From assembly GCA_027046415.1 (NCBI GenBank), contig JALTYW010000146.1:1-12311 (forward strand): a stretch of 12,311 nucleotides of DNA. The letters run 5' to 3'. Origin of the DNA: Sulfurovum sp. Lineage in GTDB: Bacteria > Campylobacterota > Campylobacteria > Campylobacterales > Sulfurovaceae. Positions 6,870-12,311 of this stretch are shown in pieces. The position numbers were made by a program, and so were the translations under genes. The notes under the pieces are model-generated. The model made no database searches. It was not told the origin of the DNA and saw only the letters and a program-made list of their open reading frames with translations. Positions within the stretch are counted from its first letter, which is position 1, and the number at the start of each line of letters is the position of its first letter.

Positions 6870-7418
6870 ATCAAGACGTTATATTTGATAAGACATGCCA
6901 AATCGAGCTGGAAAGATATCGATGCAAGTGACTTTGAACGGGGACTGACCAAAAAAGGCAAAAAGAGTATCGAAACGATAGGCTCCTACCTGATGCTAAG
7001 AGGAATCACCCCGGATATCATGATCGCAAGTTGTGCAAGACGTACACAGGAGACTGCGGACATGCTGGCAAAAAAGCTTGCGTTTGAAGGTGTTACAAAC
7101 TATCTGCAGGAGCTTTACTATACCGATACCGAGACGCTGCGGCAGATTATTATGATGCAAGACAGCGATGCCGATCGTATTTTCATTGTCGGGCATAACC
7201 CGCAGGTTACCGATATGGCAAACATGCTGATGGATGAGCATATATCCAAGATTCCCGCTATGGGTGTAGTGGCGATTGATTTCGATATCGAGCGTTGGAG
7301 TGACATTGGACATACAAAAGGGGAAATGGACTTTTTTATTTTTCCAAAACAGTTTCAATACTATATTCCCAATCAGATACGAGCCGTCCTCGGCAAAGAG
7401 ATACCGTTGAAGAGCTAA
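6870..7418 (+). CDS. sixA: SixA-type phosphohistidine phosphatase, apparent AUC start
   Basis: A histidine phosphatase of the SixA branch, 182 residues. Counting the ATC at 6870 as initiator, R8-H9 (LIRHAKSSW) is the catalytic motif, with R57 in SCARRTQET, E81 and H109 in IVGHNPQVTD completing the active site. SixA in E. coli removes phosphate from HPt histidine (ArcB) and from the phosphocarrier NPr. Family members normally begin MKTLYLIRHAK; here the frame reads ATC-KTLYLIRHAK, and GAGG at 6860-6863 is six bases before that ATC. The first standard alternative, TTG at 6885, has no ribosome binding site at proper distance and would remove the first strand. No in-frame ATG or GTG occurs between the stop at 6837-6839 and the motif. 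It sits 45 bp after the Roadblock-like gene and 14 bp before a hybrid kinase, which suggests that it tunes the local phosphorelay, perhaps through the HPt at 11169 (inferred). Confidence 0.85.
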   Translation: MKTLYLIRHAKSSWKDIDASDFERGLTKKGKKSIETIGSYLMLRGITPDIMIASCARRTQETADMLAKKLAFEGVTNYLQELYYTDTETLRQIIMMQDSDADRIFIVGHNPQVTDMANMLMDEHISKIPAMGVVAIDFDIERWSDIGHTKGEMDFFIFPKQFQYYIPNQIRAVLGKEIPLKS

Positions 7419-7432
7419 GGAGAGGTAACTAC

Positions 7433-9022
7433 ATGCGTACACCACTTCAGGAACTGATAGAAGAGGCCGGGAAGATACATCTGCTGTATGTGGAGGACAA
7501 TACGTTTGTACGGGAAAGTACACTTGAACTGCTACAGATGTTTTTCCCCCATATAGATACTGCCAACAATGGAGAAGAGGGGATTGCAAGCTATCGTGCA
7601 TTCCGTGAAAACAACGGCAAAGACTACGATCTGGTTTTGACCGATATCAACATGCCAAAGCTTAACGGTATCGATATGATCAAAGCGATCAGGGAGGAGA
7701 ATGACAGACAGGTTGTCGCTGTCTTTTCAGCACACAATGAGTCTGAATACCTCATCAGTCTTATCGATCTTGAAGTGACCCATTTTATTCTCAAACCGAT
7801 CGATATCGAGCGCTTTGAAAAAGTGCTCGGGCATGCAGTGGAGATTATTGCCCAAAGGCGCAAGTATGCTCAGGCGAAAGAGCATCTTGCAGCATCCAAA
7901 CGGATTGCGGAAGAGGCGACAGAACAAAAAAGCCGTTTCCTTGCCAATATGTCCCATGAGATACGAACACCGCTGAATGCGATTACCGGATTTATCAAAC
8001 TGCTCGAAGAAGAGGAGAATGACCCCCGTAAACAGAAATACCTGAAAACCATCAAAGGCGCTTCTGAGTCGCTGTTGCAGATTATTAACGATATTCTCGA
8101 TATCTCCAAGATTGAAAGCGGGAAACTGACCATCGAGCCTTACAACTTCAATCCGTATGAAGATCTGATCATGATTGCTGAACTTTTTCAGGCAAAAGCG
8201 GCTGAGAAGAAGATCGTTTTCCAGATCCGCTATAACAATGATATGCCGACAACCCTGTATGGGGATGCCCTGCGGATCAAACAGATATTCAGCAATCTGC
8301 TCTCAAATGCAATCAAATTTACACCGGAAGGCAAAAAGGTAAAATGTGTCATCTGGTACAAAAACGGCTATCTGAATATCAAAGTCAAAGATTACGGTAT
8401 CGGGATCAGTGAGGAGAAACAGAAACACATCTTTGAACCTTTTATACAGGCTGACGGCTCTACAGAGAGAACGTATGGCGGTACCGGGCTTGGACTGGCG
8501 ATCAGTCTTGAGCTTGCAAAGATGCTTGGCGGAAGCCTGACACTGAAGAGCAAAGAGGGTGAAGGCAGTACATTTACCCTCGCGTTGCCGCTTGAAAAGG
8601 GCATGGAAACAGAAGAAGATCCATCGTCTCTGTCCAAACCTGAAGATGGGCATGTGCTGATTGTTGAGGATTATGAAGCAAACAGAATGTTTCTTGGCAT
8701 CATTTTGGAAAATGCCGGTCTGACCTACGAAACAGCATCAGATGGACAAGAGGCGGTCGAGAAGTTCCTCTCAGGAAGTTACGATCTCATTTTGATGGAT
8801 GAAAATATGCCCAAAATGAGTGGTATAGAGGCACTTAAAGAGATTAGAAAAATAGAAGCGGATACACAAAGAAAACATACCCCTGTGATTTCATTGACGG
8901 CAAATGCACTGCAGGGGGACAGAGAACGTTTCATAGAAGCGGGATTTGACGACTATCTAAGCAAACCGGTTGATCCTGGTGATCTGATGGAGATCATGGG
9001 ACGTTTGCTATCAGAAAGGTAA
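7433..9022 (+). CDS. Cytoplasmic hybrid histidine kinase: REC-HisKA-HATPase-REC
   Basis: A 529-residue soluble kinase carrying two receivers. The N-terminal receiver (about 14-135) has E21-D22, phosphoacceptor D71 in LTDINMP and K121. A helix (about 140-168) leads to HisKA with H175 in NMSHEIRTPLNAI. The ATPase domain has NLLSNAIKFTPEG (N292), DYGIGIS (D320) and TYGGTGLGLAIS. The C-terminal receiver (about 406-529) has E412-D413, D456 in LMDENMP and K511. All catalytic residues are present. There is no sensory domain, so the N-terminal receiver is probably the input, phosphorylated by another kinase such as the membrane kinase encoded 13 bp downstream, while the C-terminal receiver would pass phosphate to an HPt (both inferred). 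The start has an AAGGAGAGG ribosome binding region (7417-7425). It lies 14 bp after sixA in the same operon. Confidence 0.92.
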   Translation: MRTPLQELIEEAGKIHLLYVEDNTFVRESTLELLQMFFPHIDTANNGEEGIASYRAFRENNGKDYDLVLTDINMPKLNGIDMIKAIREENDRQVVAVFSAHNESEYLISLIDLEVTHFILKPIDIERFEKVLGHAVEIIAQRRKYAQAKEHLAASKRIAEEATEQKSRFLANMSHEIRTPLNAITGFIKLLEEEENDPRKQKYLKTIKGASESLLQIINDILDISKIESGKLTIEPYNFNPYEDLIMIAELFQAKAAEKKIVFQIRYNNDMPTTLYGDALRIKQIFSNLLSNAIKFTPEGKKVKCVIWYKNGYLNIKVKDYGIGISEEKQKHIFEPFIQADGSTERTYGGTGLGLAISLELAKMLGGSLTLKSKEGEGSTFTLALPLEKGMETEEDPSSLSKPEDGHVLIVEDYEANRMFLGIILENAGLTYETASDGQEAVEKFLSGSYDLILMDENMPKMSGIEALKEIRKIEADTQRKHTPVISLTANALQGDRERFIEAGFDDYLSKPVDPGDLMEIMGRLLSER

Positions 9023-9035
9023 GAGGAAAACATTG

Positions 9036-10409
9036 ATGGAAGAGAAAGAGTTGCTGCAACGAGGCATTTTTACAACCCAAAAGGTCGGGCTGCTGCTTCG
9101 TATGTTGAGCGTACTTATGCTTACGATAGGACTGATGTCCGTTATCAGACTCATCGAAGGAGACTATCGACAGTTTATTGCCGATGTGCTCTTTTTCGTT
9201 GTTGTCGTATGGGGGTACTGGAAGCTTAAAAGAGACGAACGGTACTATAAGGTGGTGACCCGGATTATCTTCTTTTCGGCAATTGTCGCAGCACTTTTTT
9301 TGCTGCGAAACCACCCTGATATTCCTATTCGGTTTATCTGGTTTTCCACAATTGTCTATATGATCTACTACCTGTTTGACAGAAAAGAAGCACTATATTG
9401 GATTGGAACCATCGGTGTTATTCTGATGGTGCTTTTTTTCAGCAACCAGGAAAGTTTTTATCTGACGACTATCGACTTTTTTGTCTGGATACTCAATATG
9501 GTTATCGTGCTAATGATCTCCCATTGGTACGCGACGATCGAGGAGGACTCTACAAGACGTTTGGTCTATATCAAAAACAGGCTCTCAGAAGAGGTAGAGA
9601 AGAAGACACAGGAATTGGCGCAAAGAAGCAGAGAGCTTGAAGTGCTCAATGCAGGTCTTGAGGAGCGTGTGGAAGCAGAAGTTCTAAAAAACAGTGAACA
9701 AGAGCAGATGCTTTTCAGGCAGGCACGCTATGCACAGATGGGAGAGGTTTTGAGTATGATAGCCCATCAGTGGCGTCAGCCGCTCAATGCTATTGCGCTT
9801 ACCAACTCTGGTCTGCAGGTGATGGGCAAGCAGGGAATATGTGACCCTGAAAAACTCTCTGAAAAAACAAAACGGATAGAGGAGTATGTACAGCATCTCT
9901 CTGCCACGATCGATGATTTTAGAAACTTTTTTAAAGAGGACAAGGAGAAGTCGGACTTAATCCTGTCCGTTGTTGTAGAAGATGCACTTGCCTTGATGCG
10001 TCCGGTAATGGAGGAGGAGAAGATAGAGGTTTGTATCGAGAGCAAATGCAGTTGTATGGTTCACTCATACCCCAACGAGATTTTGCATGTACTGCTCAAT
10101 ATCCTCGGCAATGCCAAAGATGTCCTGAAGACAGCAGACCGATCATCCAGAAAAATTGTGATAAGAATGATACATGAAGAGGCGCAAAACTGTATTGAGA
10201 TCGAGGATAATGGCGGGGGCATTTCAGAAGATGTTGCAGAGAAGATCTTTGACCCTTATTTTACGACAAAAGAAGAGGGAACCGGACTTGGGCTCTATAT
10301 GTCAAAGCTTATCATTGAAAAGCACTGCCAAGGAAAGCTTGAAGCATACAACGGTCAAGATGGGGCAGTATTTAGACTCTGTTTCCCAACCATCGGCATG
10401 AATTCATGA
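9036..10409 (+). CDS. Membrane histidine kinase with unassigned six-helix sensor region
   Basis: A 457-residue sensor kinase. About six hydrophobic segments occupy residues 15-165 (roughly 17-37, 47-62, 73-90, 98-113, 119-136, 144-164) with very short loops, so the signal is probably sensed within or at the membrane; I cannot assign a named domain. A coiled coil (about 170-225) joins the kinase core: H244 in MIAHQWRQPLNAI, N359 in NILGNAKDV, EDNGGGIS, IFDPYFTTKEE and GTGLGLYMS. The core is a close relative of the MASE1 kinase at 269-1927; both have a TIDDFRNFFK segment after the H-box. ATG 9036 is eight bases after AGAGGA (9022-9027); the TTG just before it is an alternative start. It is the last gene of the five-gene run, and its stop overlaps the 3' end of the GacA-like regulator gene by six bases. 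It has no receiver, so a separate one must be its partner, for instance the N-terminal receiver of the preceding hybrid (inferred). Confidence 0.9.
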   Translation: MEEKELLQRGIFTTQKVGLLLRMLSVLMLTIGLMSVIRLIEGDYRQFIADVLFFVVVVWGYWKLKRDERYYKVVTRIIFFSAIVAALFLLRNHPDIPIRFIWFSTIVYMIYYLFDRKEALYWIGTIGVILMVLFFSNQESFYLTTIDFFVWILNMVIVLMISHWYATIEEDSTRRLVYIKNRLSEEVEKKTQELAQRSRELEVLNAGLEERVEAEVLKNSEQEQMLFRQARYAQMGEVLSMIAHQWRQPLNAIALTNSGLQVMGKQGICDPEKLSEKTKRIEEYVQHLSATIDDFRNFFKEDKEKSDLILSVVVEDALALMRPVMEEEKIEVCIESKCSCMVHSYPNEILHVLLNILGNAKDVLKTADRSSRKIVIRMIHEEAQNCIEIEDNGGGISEDVAEKIFDPYFTTKEEGTGLGLYMSKLIIEKHCQGKLEAYNGQDGAVFRLCFPTIGMNS

Positions 10410-11033
10410 AAAGTAAGTGTAGGCGATCCGCTGTAGCTGTGATGTGCTTTCAAGCATGAGTTTGTCCATCATGCGGGTTTTGTAGGTTGAGACTGTTTTG
10501 GGGCTTACTCCAAGTTGTTGTGCGATCTCTTTTGAGGTTTTATCTGCTGCTATCAAAGTGAGTACTTCAAGTTCTCTTTTTGAAAGAAGTTCGCCTATGT
10601 TTCTGGACTCTTTGTCAAGATCTGTGCCAAGTGGAAGGACCTCTTCGCAGCTCTGACTAATGTAGCGTTCTCCTTTGAGGATCGTTTGGATTGCATCGAT
10701 AAGTTCGGAAGAGACCACCGCTTTGTTGAGATAGCCCATGGCACCGCTTTTGAAGGCACGCAGGGCATACACCTCTTCGGCATAGGCACTCAGTACCAAA
10801 ATTGGCATATCTGGATATGCTGAGATGATCTGTTCTATGGTTTGCAGGCCATTCATGTCTCCAAGATTGAGATCGAGGATCAACAGATCGACAGATGTTG
10901 TTTTAAGTGCATCAATCAGCTCATGGTAGCTTCCTGCAGCGATAGAAACTTTCATATCAGCATGCGAACCGATAATCATCTCCAATCCGCTGCGTATCAG
11001 TTCATGGTCGTCTGCAATGGCCAATTGTATCAT
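10404..11033 (-). CDS. GacA/UvrY-like response regulator, NarL/FixJ class (REC-LuxR HTH)
   Basis: A 209-residue response regulator. The receiver (1-120) has D8-D9, phosphoacceptor D54 in LILDLNLGDMNG, S82 and K104 in YLNKA. A linker leads to a LuxR-type helix-turn-helix (about 148-209) with LLSKRELEVLTLIAADKTSKEIA and the recognition helix VSPKTVSTYKTRMMDKL. This helix resembles UvrY/GacA (SPKTVNSYRYRMFSKL) more than NarL. GacA binds TGTAAG-N6-CTTACA, which is the pattern of boxes 1 and 2 in this window, so this protein is the best candidate to bind them (inferred). It is transcribed away from the HPt gene with 135 bp between them, and its 3' end overlaps the membrane kinase gene. The ribosome binding site (AAGAAG) is weak. 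A symmetrical element in its own promoter may be an autoregulatory site. Confidence 0.92.
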   Translation of the reverse strand: MIQLAIADDHELIRSGLEMIIGSHADMKVSIAAGSYHELIDALKTTSVDLLILDLNLGDMNGLQTIEQIISAYPDMPILVLSAYAEEVYALRAFKSGAMGYLNKAVVSSELIDAIQTILKGERYISQSCEEVLPLGTDLDKESRNIGELLSKRELEVLTLIAADKTSKEIAQQLGVSPKTVSTYKTRMMDKLMLESTSQLQRIAYTYFS

Positions 11034-11168
11034 CGTTATCTTCTTTGTTGCTCTGCTTTGTTGGGTAGATAACTATACCCCATTTATTCTGAGAGTTTCC
11101 ATGAGCGTTTTATATCTAAATCGTTGTACAATAGCAATCTAATTCAAAACGATATTGGGAGAGACAGA
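11034..11168. promoter_or_regulatory. Divergent promoter region, GacA-like regulator / HPt
   Basis: For the regulator (minus strand) TATAGT at 11077-11072 is a good -10, placing the start near 11065 with a leader of about 32 bases. For the HPt gene (plus strand) TACAAT at 11127-11132 is a good -10, the same hexamer as at 1963. Overlapping the regulator's -10 is an inverted repeat with arms GGGTA (11063-11067) and TACCC (11076-11080) around eight bases, a plausible operator. It is not the TGTARG-N6-CYTACA box, since the GTA/TAC cores are two bases closer. No terminator is seen. Confidence 0.45.
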
Positions 11169-11480
11169 ATGTACAGACTGGTCGAAGAGAGTCTGCGTAT
11201 TGCAAAAGAGAGATTTGGCAGTTTTGGTTTTTCAGAGGAGCAGACAGCGCAGCTTTTGGCTTCAGGCAGGCGTGACCTTGAGAGTGAACTTAAGATACTG
11301 GAGGGGTTGCTCTCAGCAACTACACCGGATATTGAAGCGATAGACAAGTCACTGCATGCACTCAAGGGACTGTTGTTGAACCTTGGGAACCGTGAAGCAG
11401 CAGACATGATGAACTCACTCAGGGAGGGTGATGACCTGACATCAAACATTGAGAGGATAAGGAGCATGCTGGATGCATAG
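11169..11480 (+). CDS. Stand-alone HPt phosphotransfer protein
   Basis: A 103-residue, mostly helical protein with the HPt signature SLHALKGLLLNLGN: H63 is the likely phosphorylated histidine, followed by the conserved K66-G67. In a multistep relay an HPt protein carries phosphate from the receiver of a hybrid kinase to a final response regulator. It is the only HPt in the window, while two hybrid kinases here end in receivers without an HPt of their own, and a GacA-like regulator is transcribed divergently beside it, so it probably connects them (inferred). I chose ATG 11169 because GGGAG at 11157-11161 lies seven bases upstream; a TTG fifteen codons earlier would fall inside the candidate promoter. 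The N-terminal 35 residues extend beyond the usual core and may be a docking helix. The 3' end overlaps the M15 peptidase gene by eight bases. Confidence 0.82.
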   Translation: MYRLVEESLRIAKERFGSFGFSEEQTAQLLASGRRDLESELKILEGLLSATTPDIEAIDKSLHALKGLLLNLGNREAADMMNSLREGDDLTSNIERIRSMLDA

Positions 11481-12141
11481 TTGGCTGCGGCAGATTTCAA
11501 GGGTATTGTTCCGTATGTCGGTTATGATACCTGTCGCATCTGTCAGTATGTTCGCAGACTATCATGCCACAGTATCGGCAGTTACCCAGAGTGTCAAAAC
11601 ACGTATGCTTTCCGGGCACAGTTGGCATGATGGATGCCCTGTTCATTGGAGAGATCTGAGGTATCTTCAGATGCGCTATATTGATTTTGAGGGAAAAGAA
11701 CGTACCGGAGAGATGATCGTGCACAAGTCGGTAGCCAAAGAGGTAACTGCTATTTTTGAAAAGCTGTACAAAGCGAAATACCCTATACGCCAGATGCACC
11801 TTGTCAGCGACTTTGGCGGCAGTGACTGGAAGAGCATCGAGGCGGACAATACGTCGGCATTTAATTGCCGCAATGCCACAGGCAGCAAAAAGTGGTCAAA
11901 ACACAGTTACGGCAGGGCGATCGACCTCAACCCGCTTGAAAATCCCTACATTTCTCGCAACGGACATATTGCACATAAAGCATCACAGAAGTTTAGAAAT
12001 AGGCGGCACCAGGATAACAGCACAGCTGACAGAGCCGTACTGCTTCAAGATGACCCTACGGTACAGATATTTAAAGCACACGGCTGGAAGTGGGGTGGGG
12101 ACTGGAACGGTGTGAAAGATTATCAGCACTTTTCCAAGTAG
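11473..12141 (+). CDS. Exported M15 family metallopeptidase (D,D-carboxypeptidase-like)
   Basis: A 222-residue zinc peptidase of family M15, in the VanY/endolysin-like branch (Peptidase_M15_4 style). The zinc ligands are visible as H144 and D151 in KHSYGRAIDLNP and H219 in KDYQHF, and the typical GWKWGGDW segment lies at 204-211. Such enzymes cut D-Ala-D-Ala or peptide cross-links in peptidoglycan. The N-terminus has positively charged residues (R6, R10, R14) and a hydrophobic stretch (about 11-27, VLFRMSVMIPVASVSMFA), which suggests a signal peptide or anchor and action in the periplasm. The ATG overlaps the end of the HPt gene by eight bases in another frame and has its own AAGGAG at 11459-11464, eight bases upstream, so the two are probably translated together. 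No link between this enzyme and the relay is known to me. Its stop is only six bases from that of the convergent SPFH gene. Confidence 0.87.
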   Translation: MHSWLRQISRVLFRMSVMIPVASVSMFADYHATVSAVTQSVKTRMLSGHSWHDGCPVHWRDLRYLQMRYIDFEGKERTGEMIVHKSVAKEVTAIFEKLYKAKYPIRQMHLVSDFGGSDWKSIEADNTSAFNCRNATGSKKWSKHSYGRAIDLNPLENPYISRNGHIAHKASQKFRNRRHQDNSTADRAVLLQDDPTVQIFKAHGWKWGGDWNGVKDYQHFSK

Positions 12142-12147
12142 TTTGGT

Positions 12148-12311
12148 TTACTTCTTAAAAGCACTTCCAAGCATTCCTTTGATGGCACTCTGAATATCGG
12201 CAGGATAGATGACAAACTTGGAGTTTTGGCTCTTGCTGATCTGTTCGAGTGAGTTGATGTAGCGGTCGCCAAGGAGGAACATGGCAGGCAGCTCTTTGTC
12301 CTGAATGTTGT
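12148..12311 (-). CDS. Band-7/SPFH (stomatin-like) protein, 3' part only
   Basis: The 54 visible codons end in a TAA at 12150-12148. The stretch AMFLLGDRYINSLEQISKS, then NSKFVIYPADIQSAIKGMLG, is typical of the C-terminal region of membrane-anchored band-7/SPFH proteins such as stomatin-like QmcA, where a helical oligomerisation segment is followed by a strand with a conserved PAD(I/L)Q. These proteins form large membrane-associated assemblies and often work with an NfeD partner or membrane proteases. The SPFH domain and membrane anchor lie beyond the window edge. Only six bases separate it from the convergent M15 peptidase gene, so no terminator fits between them. Confidence 0.75.
   Translation of the reverse strand, partial: NIQDKELPAMFLLGDRYINSLEQISKSQNSKFVIYPADIQSAIKGMLGSAFKK

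Noticed and set aside
6996..7601. Open frame of 201 codons on the minus strand across the sixA end and the start of the hybrid kinase
   Set aside because: It crosses two well-supported genes, has shadow-like composition (many His, Cys) and no recognisable domain.
10427..10444. TGTAGG near the 3' end of the regulator gene as a possible third box
   Set aside because: The partner half-site reads GCTGTA rather than CYTACA and the position is within coding sequence.
11124..11168. TTG start that would extend the HPt protein by 15 residues
   Set aside because: It falls inside the candidate -10 region and lacks a ribosome binding site, while ATG 11169 has GGGAG at good spacing.

Overview
The window looks like chromosomal DNA of a free-living member of the Campylobacterota (former Epsilonproteobacteria), most likely of the Sulfurovum/Sulfurimonas type. 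The clues are two membrane histidine kinases with an H-box of the AHQWRQPL type, a stand-alone Aer/CetB-like PAS protein, short AAGGAG-type ribosome binding sites and tight gene packing at moderate GC. This placement is inference from protein style. I see no tRNA, rRNA, CRISPR array, insertion sequence or other mobile element.

Layout. (1) 1-169, minus: 5' end of htpX. (2) 269-3701, plus: a MASE1 membrane histidine kinase, then, behind its own candidate promoter, a single-domain response regulator and a c-di-GMP phosphodiesterase with a decayed GGDEF half. (3) 3698-5749, minus: a cytoplasmic GAF-kinase-receiver hybrid, tail to tail with the phosphodiesterase gene. (4) 5888-10409, plus: a compact run of five genes: Aer-like PAS protein, Roadblock/LC7-like protein, SixA-type phosphohistidine phosphatase that seems to start on AUC, REC-kinase-REC hybrid, and a six-helix membrane histidine kinase. 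(5) 10404-11033, minus: a NarL/FixJ-class (GacA/UvrY-like) response regulator, again tail to tail. (6) 11169-12141, plus: a stand-alone HPt protein overlapping an exported M15 peptidase. (7) 12148-12311, minus: 3' end of a band-7/SPFH gene.

How the parts fit. Apart from the flanks and the peptidase, nearly everything is signal transduction. All pieces of a multistep phosphorelay are present: hybrid kinases with receivers, a separate HPt, a phosphohistidine phosphatase of the class known to act on HPt domains, and a DNA-binding response regulator. The most interesting signal is an 18-bp box, TGTARG-N6-CYTACA, found by eye twice and only in intergenic positions: at 1923-1940 before the receiver/EAL genes, and at 5809-5826 between the divergent GAF kinase and the PAS operon. 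The two copies agree at 17 of 18 positions when read in the matching direction, and each lies 21-22 nt from a -10-like hexamer, including both divergent ones. The pattern closely matches the known GacA operator (TGTAAG-N6-CTTACA), and the window encodes a GacA-like regulator. I propose a self-contained regulon in which this regulator, fed by the relay, controls its own sensors and a c-di-GMP phosphodiesterase. The wiring is inference; the motif and its spacing are directly visible.
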